Of a stretch of 64,000 nucleotides of DNA, positions 28,900 through 40,546 are shown one piece after another (within the stretch, counting starts at the first letter, position 1; every line of letters starts with the position of its first letter). The notes under the pieces are model-generated. The model saw only the letters and a list, made by a program, of their open reading frames with translations. It ran no database searches and was not told where the DNA came from. The position numbers and the translations under genes were made by a program. The DNA is from Ptychodera flava (Eukaryota > Hemichordata > Enteropneusta > Ptychoderidae): the NCBI RefSeq assembly GCF_041260155.1, contig NC_091946.1, positions 14,776,573 to 14,840,572 on the forward strand, read 5' to 3'.

Positions 28900-29335
28900 T
28901 GTTGCGGGTATATATTGGCTCAACACAGTTCTTCAGATTACCAATATTCAGTTTTATTCATCGACATTGTTAACGTAAAAACTGTAGGACAAAAATTAAC
29001 ATAATCTATGTAAGAAACTCTCTACAACTATTAAAGTCAAGAAAACTCGGAAAGTTCTACAACTACAAACTCAACTATAAATCAATCAATACTAAAATCA
29101 ATTACTATTTCAATACGCACCTCTATTCCTGGTCGGAGGGTGAATTCATGGGTTATTTTGGCATCAAAGTACCATCGATGTTGAGGCCGGTGTTTAGGCG
29201 GGCACTCGTTCTATTGTCTCAAGAGAACATGATAATGATCCTGTCTTTCAAGGTTAATGTAGAGGGCGCTCTAATGCAAACTACTTCAATTCAGTTCAGT
29301 TCATATCAATGCAGTGTTCAGTGTCATTCGTCACA
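28900..29335 (-). repeat. 3' LTR of the BEL/Pao element
   Basis: 436 bp, 5'-TG...CA-3' on the plus-strand reading, and almost identical to 35439-35875. A short purine-rich stretch borders its inner edge on the element strand, where a polypurine tract is expected. Confidence 0.95.
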
Positions 29336-32300
29336 TGGCTCCCCTAAATTGGAAGCAATTTACCTAAACTTATCAAAATGGTCCCTAACTAATAAGGAAA
29401 AGCAAAAGGTAAAGTGTGTCAATTTTTTTTTACTACATCTATCAAAGTTTCACTATACTATCGAGTAATAGATTCAGATAAATTCAAATCAAATCAAATC
29501 AAATCAAGACTCCTCAATGGGGCTGCCTCGGTTCATCAGTAGCACAAGTTTGTGGATTGGTCTATCATATGTTGATTGTCCAACGCGCAGTCGAACTTTT
29601 CTCACAAGACCGTCTTCTCCTGGAAAGGTTTCCACAACACGTGCTATTGGCCACTGGCATCGGGGTGTTTTCTCATCAACCACCAAGACAATATCATCCT
29701 TCTGGAGATTTGGTGTGGTAGCAACCCACTTCTTTCGCTGTTGCTGGGTTGGTAGGAATTCTGTTTTCCATCTTCTCCAAAATTCGTCGGCAAGATACTG
29801 CACACGTCTCCAACGACGATGGCAATACATATCTGCTTTCTCGAAATTGCCTGGGGGAGGTAAAACCACCTTTGGCTTCAGTGTCAGTAATTGACTTGGA
29901 GATAGGGGTTCTAATGAGTCGGCTGAACTCACATCGTTGTAGGTCAGTGGGCGACTGTTGACTATCGCTTCTGCTTCTACGAGGAAGGTTCTCAGTAACT
30001 CGTCGTCAAGTCGATAAGCGTGGTTTACCATTAGACTTGTCAGGGCGTTCCTCGCTGATCTTATCATTCTTTCCCACACTCCTCCCATATGACTGGAGTA
30101 GGGAATGTTCATTTCGAATTTTATCCAATCGCAGTTATCCTTCAGTAACTCTTGTCTGATCTTATCTTTATCCATCTCTGCTAGTGCGGCGGCTAATTCT
30201 CCCTTGGCACCAACAAAGTTCGTTCCTTGGTTGGATCGCAACTGTCGGACTGGACCTCGTCGACAAACAAAACGACGGTATGCATTGAGAAATGAATCGG
30301 TGTTCAATGTGTTCGCAAGGTGAATAGCACGCCATATCTTTTCTTTTCCTTTCGTTTTTCTTTCACGTAGAATGGACCGAAATAGTCCACTGCGCTGTAG
30401 GTGAATGGTGGGGCTGGTTCTAGCCTGTCTTTTGGTAGGTCTGACATTCGCTGTAGTTGGGTAGGTCTCCGCAGCTTTCTGCATCTTACACATTTCCATA
30501 TGTGGGAGCTTACGGCGGCCATGGACGCAGTTATCCAATACCCGGACGAACGTATCTCATTCATTGTCATACCGCATCCTGGATGCCTATCTTCTCATGG
30601 TAATGAGAAATCACTAACTTCGTGATGTGTTCTTGTTTTGGCAGCAACACAGGGTGGGTTATTTCTCGTGGAAGATTTGCTCGTCGAATTCTACCGCCAA
30701 CTCGAACAATTCCATCCTTGTCAAGATATGGATCAAGGCGGTAGAGGGGGCTCGTCTTCTTCACGGGAGATCGAGGATTCTTTGCTTCGTCCTCTTCCTT
30801 TCTCTTTGGTGGGAGGGTCAGGATCTCTTGGGCGAGAGTTTTCTTTTGCACCAATTTTATGATGAATTGCTCTGCCTTGCGCATTGCTTCAACGTCGACT
30901 GGTATATAGTCGCTTTCAATCATTTTCTTCAGGGTCTCCTTATCTTCACATTTCTTCGGTTTCTTTACGCTGCGCTTCTGTAGTTTCTCTCTGAACTGCA
31001 TACACGCTGCTATCGCTCTCTTGGCTCTATGCCAACTGGAAAAGTACTCTAACCTTGTCAGTACGTCGGCATAATCTTCGTTTGTTTGTGAAGCGAGGAC
31101 TGTTGCTTCTTTCTTCACTTCAGGACCGTTGGTATCGAGTTCAGGTATTTCTTGGGATGTCTGCTGCAGATCAATATCAGTCAGGAAAGCCGGTCCTTTC
31201 CACCATAGAGTACTAGTAAGTAGCTCGTCTGCAGTCATACCTCTTGAAGCCAGGTCTGCTGGATTTCTCTTGGTATCGACGTGTCTCCACTGGTCTGGGG
31301 ACGAATGTTTTCGGATCAGTTGAACTCGATTTGCTACAAAGATGTGGAAACGCTTTGCTTCATTGTTGATGAAGCCTAATACTGCATTACTATCGGTGTA
31401 GTATGTGTGGCTGACATCTTCATATTGTAGGTTGTCTCTCACAAAGGCGCCAACTCTGGCTGAAATAACAGCTGCTGTAAGCTCCAATCGTGGAACTGTC
31501 ATTGGTTTGGTTGGAACCACTCTGGATTTTCCCATGACGAGAGAACTTGAAACTCTGTCTTCATCATCGATGAGTCGCAGGTAACTACATTGGCCGTACC
31601 CGTAATGGCTGGCATCAGAGAAATGGTGTAGTTCTGCTTTCTTCAATTTACCGAAGTTGTTAGGCTTGTAACATCTTGGTATCTTCAAACTTGAAGGAAG
31701 AAGTAGTCTCTTCTCCATCTTTCCCACTTAATCATGGTGTTTTTTGGTATTGGATCATCCCAGTTGGCACCGTCTTTGCATAGTTCTTGCAGTATGTGTC
31801 TGCCTCCGAGGATAAGTGGGGATACAAGTCCGAGGGGATCATAAACCGAACTCACTGTCGATAAGATGCCTCGTCTCGTCAGTGGTTTGTCCTTCAGCTG
31901 GACTCAAAAACGGGAAAGTGTCGGACTGGACACACCATTGCACACCCAGTGTGCGCTCGATCGGTAGATTCTGGCAACGAAGGTCAATGGTTTGTATGTC
32001 CTTAGCTCGTTGTGCTGGGAGAATACTATCGATGACTTCCCTGTTGTTCGATATGTACTAGTGCAAATTGAAGCCGCCTCTCTCACACAGTTGTCAGCTG
32101 CTCTCAATCAGGTTAATTGCCTCGGATGGCTCTCGGACTGACTTCAACCCATCGTCGACGTAGAAGTCTCTTCTTACGAAGTCGGCGGCATCTTTACCGT
32201 AATCCTTTTCATAAGGTCAGCTGTCGTCTTGAGGGCGAAGTTTACACAGCCTGGTGAGGACGTTGCTCCAAACAGGTGCACTGTCATTCTATATTCGGTG

Positions 32301-35300
32301 GGCTCGTTATCAAGGTTGCCGTTCTCGTACCAAAGAAATCTCAGGTAATCACGGTGTTTAACATCAACTCCAACTTGGTGGAACATCGCTTCAATGTCGC
32401 AAGTGAATGCTATCGGTTCTTGTCTGAAGCGACACAAAACTCCGATCAACTCGTTTGTCAGATCTGGTCCTTGAAGCAGGTGGCTGTTCAGTGTCTCTCT
32501 GTGATATTCGGCGCTGCAGTCAAATACCACTCGTATTTTACCTGGCTTCTTCGGGTGATACACGCCGTGATGTGGAATGTACCATCGTCGACCGTCTGTC
32601 TGGGGCTCGTCATCGGTGGGTACCTTTTCTGCATACCCTTTGTCTATGATGTCACTCATGAAGGTAATATAATCGGACTTATACTACTTATCCGTCATCA
32701 GTCTGTTCTTCAATCTAGCCAAGCGTTTATCAGCTAAAGGTCTGTTATCTGGTAACTTAACTTCATCTTGTTTGAATGGAAGGGGAATTTCAAAGTGTCC
32801 GTCATCTCTTTGGCGGATTCCTTCACGTACCTTTGTCAGGAATCATCTGTCTTGAATCGATACCTTTTCATCAATCTTCCCTTCGCTGAAGTCGAGCTCG
32901 AACATTTGCTTCACCTGGGCTGGACTGAGTTCTTTCGTCTGTGTTCTGAAGGCAAAGTGATACCTTCTTTCTTCTGTATTGACAAGTCTGCATGCACGTA
33001 CGTCGTTGTAGTTCATTGACTTGTTCACGATGCCGATAACACCCCATCCAAGAATAGTCTTGACTGCATAGGGAGCGTCGTCTTCGCCAAGTATAACATT
33101 TCACGGCAACTTCATGTAGGTGTGGCCATTGTCTCAGTGTCTCTGGCTTTGGAATCTGGTCGTGGCTGGCTGGAATGACATTCCTTGTGTAAACACTGGG
33201 CAGGTTTAGTTCGGTTGTGGCGTCCAGATCCTTGATGACTAAATCGTCGATTTTCTTGCACGAGACCACTAAGTTATCATCCGACATGGTGGATAGTTTC
33301 AATTGTACTTCACGACCTTTCACCTTCATCTTGCTCAGGGCGTCTTCTGTTATGAAACAGGAGTCAGATTGTGGATCGAGCAGGGCGTACACGAGTGTTT
33401 GTGTAGCCGGTGTCTTCTTGTGATGTAGGTATACAGGCACAATGAGTGAATGGAAACATGTACCGGTATAATCTTTGTTGACCTCTACTCAGTGTGAAAC
33501 GGCGGTTTCTTGTTTCACCTCTGTTTTCTGGGAAGCTTGGTTGGTGTCTGGATTCTTCTCACTGGAGGGATCATCATGTAGTGTGGTATGGTGGCCTTGT
33601 CCACAAGTACCGCATACCTTCTTACTTCGACATTCGCGTCGTCTGTGTCCCCATCTCAGGCAGGTCATACACAGGCCTTTCAACATCACTAAAGCTTGTC
33701 TGTCATTTTAGGTCATCTTCAGGTAATCGTCACAAGACTCGATGTTATGTTGTCCTTTGCAAACAACACAAGGTTTGTTACTAGTGTTAGTGTTCTTGGA
33801 AGAAGTTGAACTCTGCTTCGGTTGAGGGCGCTGTTTGCTCTCTTCTGTGCCAGTTTTGAAGATTCTGGCAGCGTTTTGTTTACTCTTCGTTGGCTTCTCA
33901 GCTGTCGTCCTGGTACTGTCTTCTGTCCTGCAGTTTTTTGGACCGCAAACAATTTCAGCCTCTTCCTTCAAGAAGTCACAAAGCTTGGAGAATGATGGGT
34001 AACTTCCGTACGGGTTGTCTCCATCATCATCATGCAGATCAACATCGGAACCCTTCGTCTGCTTGTAAAAGTAGCGGTCCCATCTATCGACTATATGTCT
34101 TGGGAGTTTTCGCAGTATTTTCTCGTGCTCCTCAGGATCATGCAAAACCTTCAGGTATCGCATCGTTGACATTGCTTACTGGCATTGTTGCAGGTAGTCA
34201 GCAAATTTCCGCAGCTCTGGACCATCTCTATTCTTTATTGGGGCCAGTCATGGATCTTCTTCCTATACATCTCTGCAACGGCCATTTTGTTGCCATAGCG
34301 ATCAGCTGGTAGCTTCTTATGCTTCATATGTGTCTTGTAAAAGCAAACACTTGATAGCTTCCTTTGTTTCACCGGAAGTGTACCTGCCTAGATAATACAG
34401 TCTATCGGCAGCTACAGATACCTTCCTCTCGATCAATGCGTCAAATGATTTTTTCCACATTGGGTAATCATACACAGAACCACTGAAGACGCTTGGCTCC
34501 TTTCTTGGGAGTTCATCACTTTGATTGTTCAAGAGCTTGTTTAATTCCTTTGCGGTAAAGGAAAACTCCTCTCTGTCTCCATGGCGACTTGGTGACATCA
34601 TAGGTTTACTCTCTGTAGTCTTTGGCTCAGTGTGTTTTGGGTTTACACTGTCTCGGCTAGAGTATAGGACAGTCTCACGGGAGGAAACAGAATCAGAGTA
34701 CTTTGAGCTGCACCCACTTTGACGGTCTATTTCATCATCACTGTATACTGGAAGTCCAGTATTTCTTCTTTTAGCCTTCTTGATTTCCTTTCTCAAGTCC
34801 GCCTTCATTCCTTCAAACTCTAACATTGCTGTCTTTATTTGAAGTTCAATCTCTTTCATCTGTATGCCCAGCTGTTCTTTGTCTTTGGGTAGTGCAACGC
34901 TGTCTGCTAAGTCTGACTTCCTTATGTCAACACCTCGCAATCTCTCAACACTGTTGCTGGAATGCGTGGAATGCGCACTCATCTGTTTCACTGGCGTAAC
35001 GTGTTCAGCGTTATCTGGCTCTTGTTTGACTTGTGCAGTCTTCAACATGTCAGTGACAAAAGACTGGAAAGTTTCAATGTCTCCCTGTCTCACATGCAAC
35101 TGTGTCTCAAGCTCTTTCAGTTCTTGTTCATCCAGCATTGCAAGAAATTCTGATTCAGACTGGTAGTATCTGTCTAGCAGTGGTAGCCACTTATCATAGT
35201 TTTCTTTAACACGTGTAGTATCCTCACCTGTCATGACCAGGCCATACGTGTCTTGCATTACATCATAGAGGCGTTTGTATGAGTGGTCAAAGTCCTTGGA

Positions 35301-35438
35301 AATCTTCTTCGTGGCATTTGCCAGGGCTCTTGCAGTCAGCTTAATCTGACGTCCATACCTACTGTATAGGGGTGGATATCTTTTTGCAGATGCCATCATT
35401 CGTTGAATATCGATGATTCCACAGGGTAGAGTTTTGAC

Positions 35439-35875
35439 TGTTGCGGGTATATATTGGCTCAACACAGTTCTTCAGATTACCAATATTCAGTTTTATTCAT
35501 CGACATTGTTAACGTAAAAACTGTAGGACAAACATTAACATAATCTATGTAAGAAACTCTCTACAACTATTAAAGTCAAGAAAACTCGGAAAGTTCTACA
35601 ACTACAAACTCAACTATAAATCAATCAATACTAAAATCAATTACTATTTCAATACGCACCTCTATTCCTGGGTCGGAGGGTGAATTCATGGGTTATTTTG
35701 GCATCAAAGTACCTTCGATGTTGAGGCCGGTGTTTAGGCGGGCACTCGTTCTATTGTCTCAAGAGAACATGATAATGATCTTGTCTTTCAAGGTTAATGT
35801 AGAGGGCGCTCTAATGCAAACTACTTCAATTCAGTTCAGTTCATATCAATGCAGTGTTCATTGTCATTCGTTACA
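35439..35875 (-). repeat. 5' LTR of the BEL/Pao element
   Basis: 437 bp, about 98-99% identical by eye to 28900-29335. I did not recognise a primer-binding site for a particular tRNA just inside it. Confidence 0.95.
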
Positions 35876-38869
35876 CAAGGCATATCCGTCGTCTTTTGAC
35901 TTACCTGCCAAGTTTCGGTATAATATGTGTGGGCCAGTCCACAACACGGCAATATCCCGCACCTTTGCCCAAAATGCGACGTAAGTACTTAATAGCAGGA
36001 GGTGTGAAGTCACCGTGGTCTTACACCGCTTCTTGATGTTTCTACGTCATTCAGTGCAAGTACTTAAAACTATCTGCACATATTTAGTTATGGCGACGTC
36101 ACACCTTAGGCTAATCGAGGAGTGGTACTACAGAACTTACTTGTCGGAAATTGTCCCAAGGTACATGTTAAATTCAGTGCCAATGACGCCCATGAGTTGT
36201 CGTTGACATCATAACTGAAGAATCTGGCTAAGTCGAACGTCTGGCAGAGGTACTTTAAAGCACGGGGGATCGTGTTCAAACGAATCCACAACGTTTTATG
36301 CGGTGTTGTAATGGCGGCCTACTTATTAAAATGTGAAAGCTGACTGTTTCTCTTTTTGACCTCACGTGAACTTTCACCCCATAGATACCTGATGCCGACC
36401 TGGAATTTCGTCTTTTGTCCATAGATCTTCGAGAAAGACGTTTTTCTCCAGGGTCTGTTTTGTCATATTACATTTTGAACGTAACATGTCTAACTCTAAT
36501 TCATATTTTTGTACAATTTATTATGACGTTTCAAAACAACAATCCGTTAACACGACTTTCATCTGAAATAATGTCATGACTTTTCAGATACAAGACTATG
36601 GCGGCGTTCTCACGTATGAACTGTGAACTACCGGTGGTATGAAAGGCATATATTCTTAACCAAGGGCATATATTGTACTCGTTTACACTGTGAACTGTAT
36701 TTGTCATGATTCTCAATTATTAGAGACACTTGCTGCGCCTTCATTTGTTCCATTGGATATGTGATAGCTATTTTAAATGCATAAACTATCAAGGAATATT
36801 TCATTCAAATGAGTACAACACTGAAATATCAACTGAAAAAGAGACAACCAAATAAAACTTTTCAGGGTGTCAACAGTGATGTATGTCAAACTAATGGCAA
36901 GAAGTCAATGGACAACTGCCCTCGTCGGTCAGTTGCACCTTGACAACAGGTAAACTTTCGTGAAAAAAGAGACATTTTCATATTCAAACGTATGTAAGTA
37001 GTTATTTTATTTTTTCAGGTTTTTATACTACAAAATAAATTATTCATTTACATATTTTTACTCATTGTGATTCACAAAACAATTATTGACGTTAACACTT
37101 TTGCCCAAATGTCAAAATGAACATTTGATATGACAATGGTATCAGTTTCTTTACGTTTGATAATTAGAGAGCACTTCATCTATAGTTTTCAAATTCATTT
37201 AAGACGAACCTGGATGCATCCATATTTAACAACATTTACAAATGGTATATTCTAAATGATGATGTCGGCTATTCTCCCGAAAAAGTTAAGCATGTTGATT
37301 GTTGTTTTCAAAGTCTCGCACGAGGCTCACTATCCTTAAGCTTATAGCATATTTGTGATGTTATTTTCGAGATCTACACTGACAGAATCAGAGACTCGAC
37401 ATCGGTAGCGACCGTTTCAGAAAATAGTTACTGCACTACAGTTTTCGACGTCGTCAGCGACAATTTAGGACAGAATATCGACATTATCGAAGGCATTTGT
37501 TCGGGGAAGAAATTGTCCCTGAGAGAGGGCAGCTGTTCGAAGCTCAACTGTCTTCATTATTGGGTAATCCAGTATAAAAAATCCAGTATATCCGGGCTGT
37601 GTAGAGTAACCCGTTGTAATCTTGATTGTAAAATAGGGAATGAGGCAATCGGTACCCTTTTGTACCAAACGAAGCCTTTGAGTAGAATTATAGTAATTAC
37701 GAAATAACTGCTCAAAAGCATGTACAGTATTGATAGTGGACGCATTTTAAGCTATCAAGATGGCATAAGGTTATTAACCCTGGACCAACGTACCATGTAC
37801 ATTACACCGTACAACGGTCGAACGACCTGCTTCTTAAAGGATGTCGTGGGGGTAAAAGCTGATTCAGGGCGCTTTGGATTGTATATCAATTGTACTCTCA
37901 CAGATCAGACACGGGAATCAGATCAAGCTCATATCCGATAGGTACCATAATATACTTATATATAATCCATATTGGTCTACAAATGATTTTACACTCAGGA
38001 AGTAACTAAGGAGGGAGATACTCTTGTCCTAGATCTTCATAAAAGGTAGAATAAAAAGAACAGGACATGCATCTAAACTTCTCCACAAATAACTTAGTAC
38101 ACTAAAGTTTATTAAATATATTGATATTGTGATGCCTGCGCGCCTTCTTCTGTTGCTAATTGCGATGTAGGTCTGTAATGATTTCAGTCTGTATTCAGTC
38201 TAAGGCTCTTTCATTGGCAGATAGAAAGCATTCAATAAACATCACTATATTCTGATTTGTCAGAATATAGTGACAAAATCACTGTGCTTTTCCCGCAAAT
38301 ATTATGTTTTTGAATAACATGGAAGGGTATCTACGGGGTCCACCAAGTTCTTTGCCGATCATTACAAAAACTAAATTAGCGCGCACGTTACCTAGCAGTG
38401 CCCGAAATGTTAGAAAAAGGTTCATAAATTCACTGAAAGCAAGAAAATCCTAACTTTGAAGACTTTCACTGAGTAACTATTAGAGTAGATTTGGTTCAAC
38501 ATAATGGTTGTGTAAAATTAAAAAAATCATTTCAGCGAGATATTAAAGCATCAATGCTACTTTAATTTCAAATGTTTTGACTCAGATTCCACGATACGAT
38601 CAGACGCCGTCATCTTCACTCTGGAGTGAGGACACGCTGGGAAGTAGATTTACGCATGTATGGAGTGAACGCGATTGCCAGTAAGTTTCTACCGGATTGA
38701 CCTCACGATAATGCCGCGACACTTAGTTCAGATAAAGGAGTTGCGATGACTCTTCTTCAGATTTCTTTACATAAATCAAGTTTTTTGTCGATTGAAACGG
38801 GTCACTGAAAATTAGTCTCATAACCTTTTTGTAAATACATAAGGCTGACATACGCATACCTTAAAATAA

Positions 38870-38957
38870 GAGAATTGCAAGATAAGAAAAGCAGATGAGC
38901 TGTAATTTGGTGATTAAACCAAATTACTTATATCCTATTCTCCAAAATTTGTTCCCA
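38870..38957. mobile_element. Partial, diverged copy of the GGAACTAATTTGGGATAAT MITE
   Basis: Shares AAAGCAGATGAGCTG, GATTAAACC and a degraded CCAAAATTTGTTCCCA end with 24483-24664 and 62263-62457. The other end is not recognisable. Confidence 0.45.
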
Positions 38958-39430
38958 TTGTGTTTGTAATTGATAATAATTTCCCTCTGTTCAGTACTTA
39001 CGAGGGGGAGACAAAGACCGTTACACACCAATGTTTAGCTTTTCTTTACTATCAGCTCTATAAGCTCAGATAAAGTTTCATTTTTTGCGGATCCAATGAA
39101 ATGAATTCACCAAAAGCAGTCATGCATGCAACAAACAGGATGCTTCTTCTGATAGTCGGGTTATGAACTATTTTGTTTCGGGATCGCAGTCAAATTTTGT
39201 ATTTCTCGTAATCCCAATCAAACAAAGCTATTTCTTGTCTTGAAGGGATGAAGGTCAAACAAAGGTCAATGAGCATACCAAGTATGCAATTTGTATAACG
39301 AGAAGAATCTAGACAACTAAAGTGATCAAAAGGTTCAATAACGGGAGTCCAAAATCAATACAGAAGTGTTCATTTAGCTGGAACCTCATTGTTCAGGATC
39401 AGTGTCTTTTTCTACACGAGCCTCAAGTCC

Positions 39431-39544
39431 AGGAACCCTAATAGGCCAGATAAGCCATTATGCTTTTGGCAACAGATCATTAACTAGAACCCAAATAGGC
39501 CAGATTAGCCACTAGGCTTTTGGCAACAGATCATCAACTATATG
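39431..39544. repeat. 57-bp direct duplication
   Basis: Two adjacent copies of a unit running AACCC.AATAGGCCAGAT through GCTTTTGGCAACAGATCAT with a few mismatches. Origin unknown; related words (ATAGGCCAGA.TAAGCC) recur at 42318-42340. Confidence 0.75.
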
Positions 39545-39649
39545 ACATTAAACAAAGAATAAAAGTCGGATACATTTGTGACGACGTAGACACGCTTAAG
39601 CATGTGCAGCCAACAGAGCTATTCATCGGAAAAGCTATTCCAGGAGCAA

Positions 39650-39900
39650 TTTTTGAGGGCAGGGGAAATTTTAATTTTGCTCGGGCAGGGGACATGTTTT
39701 TAGGTGGCAGGGGAGCAAATTTTAGTTTTTTTTGTAGGGCAGGGCGGATATCCGTTGATTTTCCTGGGGACAGGGCTTGGCGAAAAACTTTTTGAGGGGA
39801 CAGGGGAAATCGGCAAGTTTTTTTCGCCACAGGGCACGGGTGCTTCAAAAATTCACAGTGGGGAGGGGAAACGGAAAAATAAGGGGGGAATGGGTAAAAA
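39650..39900. repeat. Degenerate G-rich repeat (GGCAGGGGA-like)
   Basis: About ten irregularly spaced copies of GGCAGGGGA / GGGACAGGGG alternate with T-rich runs. They read open on both strands but have no protein motif. It looks like a decayed minisatellite. G-runs are dense enough that G-quadruplex formation is possible. Confidence 0.5.
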
Positions 39901-40546
39901 TGAAGTTTGAGTTCGGGAGGGTAAGTCGAAAAATTTTCTGTTGGAGGGCAAATTATGAGCAGCTAATTAATTACCCTCTGGACGTTAAATAAATCAGTTC
40001 ACATTACTTGTCATGCACAATACATTTCATCATAGTAAGGATCCATTTAAAAGTGCATTGTTCGTTGGCTGCACCCATTAAAGTATAAAGGTCATGACAA
40101 CATGAATGTTTCTAGAGTCGACAATTGGCTACAACTTCCTGAGCAGAACTCTCTGACGGCACAGAACACAATTCAGATCATGTCTACGGCGCTAGCTGAG
40201 CCAAATTTTCATTAAAGGTTGATTCGTAGACTTTACATATGATAATACATATACCTGTGAACTTCTGCAGATGTCACTGCAACAGAAGACAAACTAAATT
40301 GCCCTATTCGGGCTACAGATCGAAATAACCAATTTCTGATAAGTGATTATAAAAATAATTAAAGCTGCAAGCAGCGTTTGCGGGGCCCAAGCGGTTAACA
40401 TTGTTTTGAAGTTCTTCAACTGATCATAATATGTACAAAATTTGAGCTTGGTAAAATCTTTTGCATCTTGTTAAGAAGGAAATTGAACATGATTTCATAG
40501 TTACTGTTGGTTTTCTAGCAAACGTAAATTTTACGCAAAATCCAAT

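Larger units (their letters stand above)
28895..35880 (-). mobile_element. BEL/Pao LTR retrotransposon (fossil, broken)
   Basis: The element occupies 28900-35875 on the minus strand and is flanked by the 5-bp target duplication CAAGG (28895-28899, 35876-35880). Its parts, in element order, are LTR, gag (about 34.2-35.4 kb), zinc knuckle (about 33.5-33.7 kb), DUF1758-like aspartic protease (about 33.0-33.4 kb), reverse transcriptase (about 32.2-32.9 kb), RNase H-type domain (about 31.0-31.7 kb), integrase with zinc-binding part and core (about 29.9-30.7 kb), a DUF5641-like C-terminal region (about 29.5-29.8 kb), then LTR. This order, the DUF1758/DUF5641-like parts and the duplication size indicate BEL/Pao. 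The structure is full length, but coding is interrupted at roughly half a dozen points. The LTRs differ at only a handful of sites, so the insertion looks recent. Confidence 0.92.
35881..40361. other. Region with no recognised gene
   Basis: AT-rich sequence without recognisable coding. It contains a diverged partial copy of the 24.5/62.3 kb MITE (about 38870-38957), a 57-bp direct duplication (39431-39544) and a G-rich degenerate repeat (39650-39900). Short open frames such as 37720-37941 show no motif. Confidence 0.5.

Noticed and set aside
37465-37941. Overlapping short frames on both strands near 37.5-37.9 kb
   Set aside because: No recognisable domain, and mutually overlapping frames of similar length suggest chance.
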